Positions 15,410-23,584 are shown, numbered from the stretch's first letter. The stretch is DNA of 50,096 nucleotides from Saccharothrix coeruleofusca (GCF_014648515.1 NZ_BMRG01000009.1:187764-237859); one strand, 5' to 3'. Notes: generated by a model not told the origin, from the letters alone. Numbers and translations: made by a program.

Positions 15410-16885
15410 GTGAGCGCCACGAGCGCGGTAACCGCCCCTCGGCGGGGCTTCTTCGGGCACCCCCGAGGACTGTCCACGCTGTTCTTCACCGAGTTGTGGG
15501 AGCGCTTCTCCTACTACGGGATGAAGGCGATCCTCGCCTACTACCTCTACCGCTCCACCGCCGAGGGCGCGCTCGGCCTGGACAAGAGCTTCGCGCTGTC
15601 CCTGGTCGCCATCTACGGCGCCGCGGTCTACATGTCGGGCATCGCGGGCGGCTGGCTGGCCGACCGGGTGCTGGGCGGGCAGCGGGCGGTCTTCCACGGC
15701 GGTGTGCTGATCATGCTCGGCCACGTCGCGCTGGCCATGCCGATCGGCGTCGCGGGCGTCTACACCGGCCTGATCCTCATCGTGCTGGGCACCGGCCTGC
15801 TCAAGCCGAACATCTCCACCGTGGTCGGCGGCCTCTACGCCGAGTCCGACCCGCGCCGCGACTCCGGTTTCACCATCTTCTACATGGGCATCAACCTCGG
15901 CGGCTTCCTCGCGCCGCTGGTGTGCGGCTTCCTCGGCGAGAACTACGACTGGCACCTCGGGTTCGGCGCGGCGGCGGTGGGCATGGCGCTGGGGCTGGTG
16001 CAGTACCGGTTCGGCAGGCGCTACCTGGGCGGCTCCGCGATGAACCCGCCCAACCCGCTGCCGGTCGCCGAGCGCGGCCGCGTGCTGGGCCGGATCACCG
16101 CGATCACCCTGGCCGCGGTGGCGGCGGTGGTGCTGCTGCTGGTCACCGGCGTGCTCGGGGCCGAGGGCGTGATCAACCTGATCAGCGTCGCCTCGGTGGC
16201 GCTGCCGGTGTGCTACTTCGCGGTGATGCTGCGCAGCCGCAAGACCACCTCGGTGGAGCGCTCCCGGCTGGTCGCCTACATCCCGCTGTTCGTCGCGGCG
16301 GTGATGTTCTGGCTGCTGTTCGAGCAGAGCGCGACGGTCATCGCCGCGTTCGCCGACACGCGGGTGGACACCCGCTTCCTCGGCCTGGAGTTCCCGCCGT
16401 CGTTCGTCCAGTCGATCAACCCGGTGATGATCATCGTGATCGCGCCGCTGTTCGCCCTGCTGTGGACCCGGCTGGGCAGCAGGCAGCCCGCCACCCCGCG
16501 CAAGTTCGCCTACTCGCTGCTGCTGGTGGGGCTGTCGTTCCTGCTGATGATGGTGGCCAGCCAGGGCGACCCCGCGGTGCGGGTGGGCTTCCTGTGGCTG
16601 GTGGCCATGTACCTGGTGATGACCTGCGGTGAGCTGCTGCTGTCCCCGGTGGGCCTGTCGGTGACCACGAAGCTGGCCCCGCGCGCGTTCGCCTCGCAGA
16701 CCATGGGCCTGTGGTTCCTGGCCTCCGCGGCGGGGCAGGGCATCGGCGCGGTCGTGGTCCGGTTCTACAGCGACGAGAACGCGGTGACCTACTTCGGCGT
16801 GCTGGGTGGCGTGGCCATCGCCCTGGGCGTGCTGCTGGCGGTGTCGACCGGCCGCATCCGCAAGCTGATGCACGGGGTCGGCTAG
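15410..16885 (+). CDS. POT-family proton-coupled oligopeptide transporter
   Basis: The 491-residue protein has 12-14 membrane segments and POT (PTR2) signatures: the ExxER motif in FFTELWERFSYYGMKAIL, ILIVLGTGLLKPNISTVVG, FTIFYMGINLGGFLAPLVCG and, late, LMMVASQGD and ELLLSPVGLSVTTKLAPR. It imports di- and tripeptides with protons across the inner membrane. GGAGG lies 5 bases before the GTG start. It ends before a long hairpin shared with the converging P450 gene. Confidence 0.95.
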   Translation: MSATSAVTAPRRGFFGHPRGLSTLFFTELWERFSYYGMKAILAYYLYRSTAEGALGLDKSFALSLVAIYGAAVYMSGIAGGWLADRVLGGQRAVFHGGVLIMLGHVALAMPIGVAGVYTGLILIVLGTGLLKPNISTVVGGLYAESDPRRDSGFTIFYMGINLGGFLAPLVCGFLGENYDWHLGFGAAAVGMALGLVQYRFGRRYLGGSAMNPPNPLPVAERGRVLGRITAITLAAVAAVVLLLVTGVLGAEGVINLISVASVALPVCYFAVMLRSRKTTSVERSRLVAYIPLFVAAVMFWLLFEQSATVIAAFADTRVDTRFLGLEFPPSFVQSINPVMIIVIAPLFALLWTRLGSRQPATPRKFAYSLLLVGLSFLLMMVASQGDPAVRVGFLWLVAMYLVMTCGELLLSPVGLSVTTKLAPRAFASQTMGLWFLASAAGQGIGAVVVRFYSDENAVTYFGVLGGVAIALGVLLAVSTGRIRKLMHGVG

Positions 16886-16918
16886 CAGTCGCCCCCACGC
16901 CACCCCGGTGGGTGGCGG

Positions 16919-16961
16919 CGAGCGGGCCCCGCCGCGGCGGCGGTGCGGCGGGGCCCGCTCG
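16919..16961. terminator. Long hairpin between convergent POT and P450 genes
   Basis: A perfect 16-bp stem (16919-16934 with 16946-16961) encloses an 11-base loop, 33 bases after the transporter stop. It can act for both strands. Confidence 0.75.
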
Positions 16962-16993
16962 CACGGTTCCAAGAATGCCCCAGAACCCGGTGT

Positions 16994-18283
16994 TCAGCGG
17001 GCGTTTTGCCGAATCGGGCGGCGGAGGCCGGTGCTCACCGGCAGGCGCGCCGCGCCGCGGATCACCCTTGAGGGTCTGCGGTGGACCCGACCGGCGGCGC
17101 GCAGGTCGGGGAAGCGGCGGAACAGGCCGCGCAACGCCGCCGCGGCCTCCATCCTGGCCAGACCCGCGCCCAGGCAGTAGTGGATGCCCGAGGAGAACGC
17201 CAGGTGCTCGCGCCCGTCCGGCCGGCCGGGGGCGAAGCGGTGGGGGTCGGCGAACACCGCCGGGTCGCGGTTGGCCGCGGCGAGCATCAGCATCACGGGC
17301 GTCCCCCTGGGCAGCCGCGTGCCCGCCACCTCCACCGCCTCGCTCGGCGCCCGCACGGTGTACTGCACCGGCGGGTCGAAGCGCAGCGTCTCCTCGACGA
17401 CCGCCTCGGCGTGGTCGGGGGAGTCCAGCAGGCGCTCGCGGACCTCCGGGTGGCCCAGCACCGCCAGCACGGCGTTGCCGATCAGGTTGACCGTGGTCTC
17501 GAAGCCCGCCACCAGCAGCAGTTCGGTGGTCGCGATGAGGTCTTCGCGGGTCAGTTCGGGCTCGGCGGCCAGCGCGCTGACCACGTCGTCGCCGGGAGTG
17601 CGCCGCCGGTGCGCGATCAAGCCGTCGAGGAACTCCTCGAACTCGCGCAAGCCGGTGTGCAGCGCCCTCATCTCGGCCATGTCGCGCACCCCGTCCAAGG
17701 CGTTGACCAGCACGCTGCCCCAGCGGGCGAACGCGGCCTGGTCCGCGCCGGGCACGCCGAGCAGATCCGTGATCACCCGGACGGGCACCCGCGCGGCGAA
17801 GTCGCGGACCAGGTCGAACGTGGGCCGGGCGGCCACCTGGTCCAGGTGCTCCTCGACCACCCGCTCGATCATGTCCGCCTGCCTGCGCAGCCCGCGAGGG
17901 GTGAACCAGGGCGCCACCAGCCTGCGCAGCCGGGTGTGGTCGGGCGGGTTGAGCACCAGGAAGGAGTCCTCGACCGGGTTCATCAGCCGCCTGCCGCCGA
18001 CGTGCGCGGTGGTGTCCACCGGGGACAGCGCCCCGGCGGGGACGACGCCGAACGCGGGGTCGCGCAGCAGTCGCGAGCACAGCTCGTGCGACGCGGTGAG
18101 GTGCAGGCCCATCCGGCTGGGCACCAGCACCCCCTTGGCGCGCACCGACTCGAACACGGGGTAGGGGTCTTCGCCCTGGTCGAGCCCGAATAACCGGGCG
18201 GCGGGGTCGCCGAGGACGGCTTGGACGCGGACGGCGGTGCGTCCCAGCAGCAGCAGTGAGGCGGTTCTCAGCGCGGACGGCAT
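16994..18283 (-). CDS. Cytochrome P450 (first of a pair)
   Basis: The 429-residue protein is a bacterial class I P450. It shows LNPPDHTRLRRLVAPWFTP, the I-helix oxygen-activation motif AGFETT (259-264), the ExxR in VVEETLRFDP, and the heme loop LAFSSGIHYCLGAGLARMEA with C370 as heme ligand. It needs ferredoxin partners, none of which is nearby. The N-terminus is some 30 residues longer than the second P450. I chose ATG at 18283; a GTG two codons earlier is possible, and no strong ribosome site is seen. A large hairpin separates it from the second P450 on the same strand. The substrate is unknown. Confidence 0.92.
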   Translation of the reverse strand: MPSALRTASLLLLGRTAVRVQAVLGDPAARLFGLDQGEDPYPVFESVRAKGVLVPSRMGLHLTASHELCSRLLRDPAFGVVPAGALSPVDTTAHVGGRRLMNPVEDSFLVLNPPDHTRLRRLVAPWFTPRGLRRQADMIERVVEEHLDQVAARPTFDLVRDFAARVPVRVITDLLGVPGADQAAFARWGSVLVNALDGVRDMAEMRALHTGLREFEEFLDGLIAHRRRTPGDDVVSALAAEPELTREDLIATTELLLVAGFETTVNLIGNAVLAVLGHPEVRERLLDSPDHAEAVVEETLRFDPPVQYTVRAPSEAVEVAGTRLPRGTPVMLMLAAANRDPAVFADPHRFAPGRPDGREHLAFSSGIHYCLGAGLARMEAAAALRGLFRRFPDLRAAGRVHRRPSRVIRGAARLPVSTGLRRPIRQNAR

Positions 18284-18319
18284 GGCCACACGGTGGTCAA
18301 GGAGTGGGGGATTTTCAAG

Positions 18320-18374
18320 CGGGTTCGCCGCCGGTGCTGCGAACGCGGTGTTCGCGCCACCGGCGGCGAACCCG
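18320..18374. terminator. Very strong hairpin between the two P450 genes
   Basis: A perfect 17-bp inverted repeat (18320-18336 with 18358-18374) encloses a second one, GCGAAC (18339-18344) with GTTCGC (18350-18355). The whole forms a nearly continuous stem broken by one mismatch and one G-T pair, with a 5-base loop. It is placed to end transcription of the upstream P450 before the second, so the pair may be separately expressed or differentially processed. Confidence 0.65.
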
Positions 18375-18378
18375 GCGA

Positions 18379-19539
18379 TCAGTAGGTCACCGGCAGGTGC
18401 GCCACGCGCCACGTGCCGCCATCGGGCGCGTGGCGCACCTCGCCCGCCGGCGCCAGTCGCGGGAACCGGTCGAGCAGGGCGGTCAGCGCCACCTCGGTCT
18501 GCACCCGCGCGAACGCCGCGCCCAGGCAGAAGTGCGGGCCGTGCCCGTAGCCCAGGTGCCCCGGCGCCGCCGCGCGGCCCAGGTCCAGCCGCTCGGGTTC
18601 GGCGAACGCGCGCGGGTCGCGGTTGGCGGCGACGATCGCGGTGGTCACCGGCTCCCCTCGGCGCACCAGCACGCCGCCGATCTCCACGTCCTCGCGCGCC
18701 CAGCGCGGCGTGGTGAGCAGCTGAGGGGTCGTCCAGCGGGTCAGCTCCTCCACCGCGCGCGGCGCCAGTGCCGGGTCGGCGCGCAGCGCGGCCAGCTGCT
18801 CGGGGTGGGTGAGCAGCACCTCCACCGCGTTGGCGATGAGGTTGGTCGGCGTCTGCCCGGCCAGCACCAGCTGCCACACCAGGGCGACCAGCTCCACGTC
18901 GTCGAGCCCGTCCTCCACCGCCAGCAGCACGGAGATCACGTCGTCGCCGGGCTCGGCCCGCCGCCGGGTCACGGCGGCCTTGGCGTCCTCGACGATGTGC
19001 GGGATGGCCTCGATGAACTCGGGGCCGTGGCCCGCGGCGACCGCCGCGCCGTAGCGCCGCCACCGCGCGCGGTCGTCCTCGGGGATGCCCACCAGCTCGC
19101 AGATCACGTCCGTGGGCAGCGGTCGCGCGAAGTGCTCCAGCAGGTCCACCGGCCCGTGCGGGGGCAGCGCGTCGAGCAGGCGGCCCACGATCTCCTCGAC
19201 GCGCGGCCGGAACTCGGCGGCGCGGCGCGCGGTGAACGCGGGCGCGGCGAGCCTGCGCAGCCGGGTGTGCTCCGGGCCGTCGATCTCGGCCATCGTGCGC
19301 AGGTAGGGCAGGCAGTGCTCGGGGATGCCGGGCGGGCGCAGGAAGCTGGCCGCGTTCAGCTCGAACCGCGGGTCGCCCAGCACCTGCCTGGCCTGCTCGT
19401 GCCGCGTCACCACCCACAGCGGTCCCATGCCGGGCACCCGCATCCGGGCCAGCGGCGACTGCTCCCCGGCCCGCCGGTAGGCGGTGAACGGGTCGTGCAG
19501 CACGGCGGGGTCGGTCGGGTCGATCTCGGGGACGGTCAC
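18379..19539 (-). CDS. Cytochrome P450 with altered I-helix (second of a pair)
   Basis: The 386-residue protein is a P450 with the heme loop GYGHGPHFCLGAAFARVQ (C338), ExxR at 264-268 and a MAEIDGPEHTRLRRLAAPAF segment. The I-helix reads LVLAGQTPTNLIAN. The positions that normally hold the acid and the threonine (A-G-x-D/E-T) are T230 and P231, so the usual acid-alcohol pair for O2 activation is missing. The enzyme may use substrate groups for proton delivery or catalyse an unusual reaction. GGAGG precedes the GTG start. Upstream, a 21-bp palindrome sits between it and the divergent TetR gene. Confidence 0.92.
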   Translation of the reverse strand: MTVPEIDPTDPAVLHDPFTAYRRAGEQSPLARMRVPGMGPLWVVTRHEQARQVLGDPRFELNAASFLRPPGIPEHCLPYLRTMAEIDGPEHTRLRRLAAPAFTARRAAEFRPRVEEIVGRLLDALPPHGPVDLLEHFARPLPTDVICELVGIPEDDRARWRRYGAAVAAGHGPEFIEAIPHIVEDAKAAVTRRRAEPGDDVISVLLAVEDGLDDVELVALVWQLVLAGQTPTNLIANAVEVLLTHPEQLAALRADPALAPRAVEELTRWTTPQLLTTPRWAREDVEIGGVLVRRGEPVTTAIVAANRDPRAFAEPERLDLGRAAAPGHLGYGHGPHFCLGAAFARVQTEVALTALLDRFPRLAPAGEVRHAPDGGTWRVAHLPVTY

Positions 19540-19548
19540 GCGATCCTC

Positions 19549-19581
19549 CAGATGTTCACATCAGATGTTCTCATCATCTGA
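19549..19581. promoter_or_regulatory. TetR-type operator between the P450 and TetR genes
   Basis: TCAGATG (19561-19567), seven bases, CATCTGA (19575-19581) form a 21-bp palindrome. A second, overlapping site is the 12-bp palindrome GATGTTCACATC (19551-19562), and CAGATGTTC occurs as a direct repeat (19549 and 19562). The arrangement in the 88-base divergent gap is what a TetR dimer, or two, would bind. Confidence 0.65.
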
Positions 19582-19627
19582 GTGGCGACGTTATCTTGGT
19601 CGCGGCGCAGGCGGCAAGGAGGGGTGC

Positions 19628-20704
19628 GTGGCCCGACTCAGCAGGGCGGAGGCGCAGGAGCGCAACCGGGCCAGGGTGCTGGCCGCGGCCCGCGCCGAGT
19701 TCGCCGAGCGCGGCTTCCGCGACGCCAAGGTCGACGCCATCGCCGAACGGGCCGAGCTGACCCGCGGCGCGGTCTACTCGAACTTCCCCGGCAAGCGCGC
19801 CCTCTACTTCGCGGTGCTGGCCGACCTGGTCGAACGCGCTCCCGGACCGGCCCACCCGCAGCACGGCACCACCCCGGCCGAGGCGCTGGGCGCGCTGGCC
19901 CGCGCGTGGGTGAGCAGGCTGGACGCCGAACCCGGCGGCTGGGCGCGGCTGGCGGGCGACCTGCTGCCCGAGGTGGTCTCCGCCGAGCTGACCCGCCGCC
20001 CGTTCGAGCAGCTGATGGCGCTGGACGCGCTGCTGCTCGGCCTCGCCCTGGAACGCCTGCGCCCGCCCGCCCGCGAGCCGGGAGGACCCGTGCCGCGACG
20101 GGTGCGGCTGGCCACGACCGTGCTGGGCGCGCTGCACGGCGCGAGCGGCCTGGCGGGCGCCGCACCGGGGTTCCTCCAGCCGTTCGACGTGATCAGCGCG
20201 TGCGAGCGGCTGGCCGGGCTGGAGCTCAACGACCACTGGCCGCCGCCGACCGCCGTCCCTCCCGTGCGGGCGGCGGACCTGCCCTGGTCACCGCCGAGCG
20301 CGGTCGACCTGGTGACCGGCGGTCCGGCCCGGCTCGACGGCGACGGCGTGGTGGCCGTGCTCGGGCTGCACCGCCTGGCCGCGGTCGAGCAGGCCGTGCG
20401 GGCCGGGGCGGAGGTGACCGCCGTGCTGGTCACCGGCGAGCCCGCCGAGCTGGCCCCGCTGGCCCGGCTCGTGGTCGCCGAGCTGTGCGGCTGCCTGCGC
20501 CAGTCCTTCCCGCCCTCGGCCTGGCCGCGACTGCGGGTGGTGTGCGACGAGTCCGGCGCGGTGGCCGCCGCAGCGGGCGTCGCGGCGGTCAGCGACGCGA
20601 CCGAGGCGGCCGTGCGCGTCGAGTCGGGACGGGTGGTGGCGCGGGCGGAGGGCTTCGGCGCCTGCCAGGCGGTCGCCTCCGGCAGCGTCGTCGCGGCGGG
20701 GTAG
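19628..20704 (+). CDS. TetR-family regulator with a thioredoxin-like C-terminal extension
   Basis: The 358-residue protein begins with a TetR DNA-binding domain (about 10-57: AAARAEFAERGFRDAKVDAI then TRGAVYSNFPGKRALYFAV). The usual ligand domain runs to about residue 205. It is followed by about 150 extra residues, since TetR proteins are normally near 200. The extension shows alternating strands and helices: VVAVLGLHRLAAVE, EVTAVLVTGEP, RLRVVCDESGAVAAAAGV and VESGRVVARAEGFGA. This order resembles a thioredoxin fold without the CxxC pair; that assignment is inference. The start is GTG at 19628, after AAGGAGGGGT. It is divergent from the P450s and probably controls them. Confidence 0.85.
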   Translation: MARLSRAEAQERNRARVLAAARAEFAERGFRDAKVDAIAERAELTRGAVYSNFPGKRALYFAVLADLVERAPGPAHPQHGTTPAEALGALARAWVSRLDAEPGGWARLAGDLLPEVVSAELTRRPFEQLMALDALLLGLALERLRPPAREPGGPVPRRVRLATTVLGALHGASGLAGAAPGFLQPFDVISACERLAGLELNDHWPPPTAVPPVRAADLPWSPPSAVDLVTGGPARLDGDGVVAVLGLHRLAAVEQAVRAGAEVTAVLVTGEPAELAPLARLVVAELCGCLRQSFPPSAWPRLRVVCDESGAVAAAAGVAAVSDATEAAVRVESGRVVARAEGFGACQAVASGSVVAAG

Positions 20705-20739
20705 GCGCTCGCGGGCGGGACCGGGACCGCGTCCGGCGG

Positions 20740-21327
20740 TCACTCGCCGGGCACGGCGCTCCGCCAGCGCCAGCGCCCGCGCCGCCCACGTCCCGGCAGC
20801 TCCGACCGGTCGGTGGCCCACAGCAGAACCCGCCACGGGTCGCCGCTCGCGTCGACATCCGGGAACAACCGGGCGAGCACGCGCGCGCACAGCTCGCGCG
20901 GCGGGTCCAGCGACAGGCCGAGGTTGCGCGCGATGTCCTCGCCGTGCACGAGCACTTCGACGCAGCCCATGGCCGCGAAGCCCGCCGGGTCGGAGGTGCC
21001 CGCGGGGTGGTGCGCGCGGGCCTCGGGTGGGGACGTGCGCACGGTCGAGACGAGGATCCTCCCGCCCGCCACGACGAACTCCAGCGCGTCGGCGGCCGAG
21101 GCGCCCCGCGCCAGCACGCCCTCGAAACGCACGTACCGCGATGTGGGGCGGATGACGAGCTGTCCCGCGTAGGACAGCAGGCAGTCGCCGATGTGCTCGG
21201 CGGTGCGCAGGGCGCTCCACTCGCCGACGCCGGGCAGCGCCGCCCAGTCGTGGGCGACGCCCCGGCTCAGCACGGCCTCCGCGTGGGCGACCGCGGTGTC
21301 GAGGTCGTCGGCGGTGACGGTCGTCAT
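20740..21327 (-). CDS. Mycothiol-dependent maleylpyruvate isomerase-like (MDMPI_N) protein
   Basis: The 195-residue protein starts at ATG 21327. It has the N-terminal MDMPI/DinB-like helices and the metal-type histidines, WSALRTAEHIGDCLLSYAGQ and AMGCVEVLVHGEDIARNLG, with a C-terminal LLWATDRSELPGR segment typical of this group. Such proteins use or bind mycothiol, with unknown substrates in most cases. It is the last gene of the minus-strand run beginning with acnR; 26 bases separate it from the thioesterase. It converges on the TetR gene across 35 bases without a notable hairpin. Confidence 0.85.
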   Translation of the reverse strand: MTTVTADDLDTAVAHAEAVLSRGVAHDWAALPGVGEWSALRTAEHIGDCLLSYAGQLVIRPTSRYVRFEGVLARGASAADALEFVVAGGRILVSTVRTSPPEARAHHPAGTSDPAGFAAMGCVEVLVHGEDIARNLGLSLDPPRELCARVLARLFPDVDASGDPWRVLLWATDRSELPGRGRRGRWRWRSAVPGE

Positions 21328-21353
21328 GTTCGTCCTCGGTGGGTGGTCGGGGA

Positions 21354-21779
21354 TCAGCGGCGGACCGGGCCGCGCGGTTCGAGCGCCCGGCGGAACTCGT
21401 CCGGGATCGGCGTGCTGCGCAGCTGCGGGGTGCCGAAGGAGACGTACCGGTGCCACGCGGTGGCGATCGGCGTGCCGTCCACGTCGGCGTCGAAGCCCAC
21501 GGTCAGCGTGGTGGTGCCCAGGGTCCGCACCCGCACCGCGATGCGCAGCAGGTCGTCGAACCGGGCCGGGTTGAGGTAGCGGACGGACGTCTCGGCCACC
21601 ACCAGGTCGATGCCGCGCTTCTCCAGCTCCTTGTACGAGCCCAGCAGCGAGCGCAGGGCCTCCACCATCGCCGCTTCGAAGAACACGGGGTAGCGGGAGG
21701 CGTGCACGGCTCCCCGGCGGTCGCAGTCGACCGGGCGCACCCGCACCCGGTGCACGTGAACGGGGCGGGCGTCAGCCAT
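21354..21779 (-). CDS. Acyl-CoA thioesterase of the hotdog fold
   Basis: The 141-residue protein is a single hotdog domain of the 4-hydroxybenzoyl-CoA thioesterase/YbgC kind. It shows RVRPVDCDRRGAVHASRYPV, where the DCDxxG segment takes the place of the catalytic aspartate motif, then the helix with FEAAMVEALRSLLGSY and a sheet ending AWHRYVSFGTP. It should hydrolyse an acyl-CoA in the cytoplasm. The start is only 8 bases downstream of the MFS stop, so it is in the acnR transcription unit. The acyl group is unknown. Confidence 0.88.
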   Translation of the reverse strand: MADARPVHVHRVRVRPVDCDRRGAVHASRYPVFFEAAMVEALRSLLGSYKELEKRGIDLVVAETSVRYLNPARFDDLLRIAVRVRTLGTTTLTVGFDADVDGTPIATAWHRYVSFGTPQLRSTPIPDEFRRALEPRGPVRR

Positions 21780-21787
21780 GTCAGCGA

Positions 21788-22954
21788 TTATGGGCTCACC
21801 CGGACGGGGTGGCGAGAGCGGGCGGTGAGCGCGCCCAGGCCCGCCGCCGCCACCTGGCCCGCCGCCACCAGCAGGATCACCAGCGCCGGGGCCAGTCCGC
21901 CCGCGACCAGCCAGCCGCCCGTCGCCGCGCCCACCGCGTAACCGCCGATCTTCAGGCTCGCCCCGGTGGTGGACACCTGCCCGAGCAGCTCCTCTGGGGT
22001 GTACCGCTGCCGGGCGGTCATCGTCGCGGTCAGCACCGGGCCGTCCACCGCACCGCCGACGAACACCAGCGCCAGCAGCACGCCGAGGCCGGAGGGCAGC
22101 GGCCACACCGCCACCGCCAGCCCGTACAGCGGCAGCAGGGTGAAGATCACCCGCTCGGGACGCCAGCGGGGCAGGTGGCGGCGCAGCGCGAAGACCCCCG
22201 TGATGGCCCCCGCCTCGAACACCGCCCACACCACCCCGACCAGGTCCTCGTCCAGGTCCAGCGACGCCAGGTGCGCGGGCAGGCCGGTGGACAGCAGCCC
22301 GACCGTGCCGTAGCTGAGCACCGTGGCCGCGGTCGCGCCGCGCAGCGGGGCAGTGGTCGCCAAGTGCCGCAGGCCCGCGCGCATCGCGGCGAGCAGCGGC
22401 GCACGCCGCGCCGCCTCGTGCGGCGGCACCCGCAGCGCCGTCGTGCACAGCCCGCCGAGCAGGGACAGGCCGCTGATCCCCAGCACCGCCACCGCGGGTC
22501 CCCACACCGCGCTCAGCACGCCCGCCAGCGCCGGGCCGCCGATCGCCGCGGCGTTGAACACCAGCGCGTCCGCGGCGGTGGCGCGCGGCAGGTCGTCCCG
22601 GCCCAGCCTGGGCACCAGGCTGCTGAAACCGCCGCTGGTCATGGGCAGGGTGGTGCCGCCGAGGAAGGCCAACCCCAGCAGCACCGCCAGCCGGTCGCCC
22701 GCCAGCACCAGGCCCAGCGCCACCGCGGCGAGCAGGAACTGGTTGCCCGCCAGCGCGATCACCGGCCGCCGGGCGCGGTCCAGCCAGGCGCCCAGCAGCG
22801 GACCGGACAGCACCGAGGGCACGGTGTAGGCGGCGACCACCGCGCCGGACAGCGCCGCGTCACCGGTGCGTTCGAGCACCAGCAGCACCAAGGCCACGCC
22901 GACCATCTCGTCGGCCGTGCGCGCCAGCGCCGCCGCGCACAGGTACAGCCGCAT
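21788..22954 (-). CDS. MFS transporter
   Basis: The 388-residue protein has about 11-12 membrane segments and MFS-type loops such as GPLLGAWLDRARRPVIALAG between helices 2 and 3, and RQRYTPEELLGQVSTTGASL, which resembles the MFS subgroup related to MefA-type exporters. It probably exports a small molecule. The ATG shares its A with the acnR stop (TGATG), so translation is coupled to acnR; a GTG one codon earlier is also possible. The substrate is unknown, but the coupling raises the chance that it concerns TCA-cycle acids or iron. Confidence 0.88.
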   Translation of the reverse strand: MRLYLCAAALARTADEMVGVALVLLVLERTGDAALSGAVVAAYTVPSVLSGPLLGAWLDRARRPVIALAGNQFLLAAVALGLVLAGDRLAVLLGLAFLGGTTLPMTSGGFSSLVPRLGRDDLPRATAADALVFNAAAIGGPALAGVLSAVWGPAVAVLGISGLSLLGGLCTTALRVPPHEAARRAPLLAAMRAGLRHLATTAPLRGATAATVLSYGTVGLLSTGLPAHLASLDLDEDLVGVVWAVFEAGAITGVFALRRHLPRWRPERVIFTLLPLYGLAVAVWPLPSGLGVLLALVFVGGAVDGPVLTATMTARQRYTPEELLGQVSTTGASLKIGGYAVGAATGGWLVAGGLAPALVILLVAAGQVAAAGLGALTARSRHPVRVSP

Positions 22955-23538
22955 CACGCCGACCGGCGGTGCCTGCGCACCGTCTCCTCGACCAAGTCCA
23001 GCACCGGCCCCAGGTCGTCCGCGGGCAGGCCCATCGCCAGGTGCGAGACCAGACCCTCCAGCACCAGCTCCAGGAACGAGGTCAGCACGCCCACGTCCAC
23101 GTCGTCGCGCAGCTTCCCGGCCTCGCGCTGGCGCAGCAGCCGCTGCCGGGTGGCGTCGGTGAGCTGCTGGGAGCGCTCCGCCCAGCGGGCCCGGAACTCC
23201 GGGTCGGTGCGCAGCCGCCGGGAGACCTCCAGCCGGGTGCCCAGCCAGTCGGCGGGGTGCTCGGCGTCGGCGGGCTCCGGCGCGGACAGCAGGTCGCGCA
23301 TCACCTGCACCAGGCCCTGCTCGGCCACCACTTCGGCCATCCGCAGCGCGTCGTCCTCGGCCAGCGCCAGGAACAGCGACTCCTTGTCCCGGAAGTGGTG
23401 GAAGATCGCACCCCTGGACAGACCGGTAGCCTCCTCCAGGCGGCGCACGGTGGCGCCCTCGTAACCGTGGCGCGCGAAGCACGCCCGCGCGCCGTCGAGG
23501 ATCTGGCGGCGGCGGGCGTCGAGGTGGTCCTGGCTCAC
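22954..23538 (-). CDS. acnR: AcnR-type TetR repressor of aconitase
   Basis: The protein is about 194 residues from the GTG at 23538; GTG at 23547 or TTG at 23583 would lengthen it. The DNA-binding domain reads QILDGARACFARHGYEGATV, RRLEEATGLSRGAIFHHF and DKESLFLALAEDDALRMAEV. These closely match, from memory, the AcnR repressor of Corynebacterium glutamicum, as does the later RLEVSRRLRTDPEFRARW. AcnR represses aconitase and responds to iron or citrate-type ligands. In corynebacteria and mycobacteria acnR lies beside acn; here acn is about 16 kb away on the same strand and carries a perfect AcnR site. acnR heads an operon with an MFS transporter, a thioesterase and an MDMPI-like protein. Confidence 0.88.
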   Translation of the reverse strand: MSQDHLDARRRQILDGARACFARHGYEGATVRRLEEATGLSRGAIFHHFRDKESLFLALAEDDALRMAEVVAEQGLVQVMRDLLSAPEPADAEHPADWLGTRLEVSRRLRTDPEFRARWAERSQQLTDATRQRLLRQREAGKLRDDVDVGVLTSFLELVLEGLVSHLAMGLPADDLGPVLDLVEETVRRHRRSA

Positions 23539-23584
23539 CCTGGGCACTGTTCGATCGTTCCAGTCCGGGCCTGCGAAATCCAAT

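Noticed and set aside
14501-16972. An 823-residue minus-strand frame over the POT transporter
   Set aside because: It is His/Gln/Arg-rich antisense sequence joined to the shifted frame of the MDMPI-like gene; the POT gene on the plus strand is clear.
16994-19417. Single 807-residue fusion of a P450 with preceding sequence
   Set aside because: The open frame continues upstream of the first P450 only as a shadow of the second; the true P450 begins near 18283 and a strong hairpin separates them.
18237-19581. Plus-strand frames over the second P450
   Set aside because: Antisense shadows rich in Arg/Ala/Pro; the P450 heme and ExxR motifs are on the minus strand.
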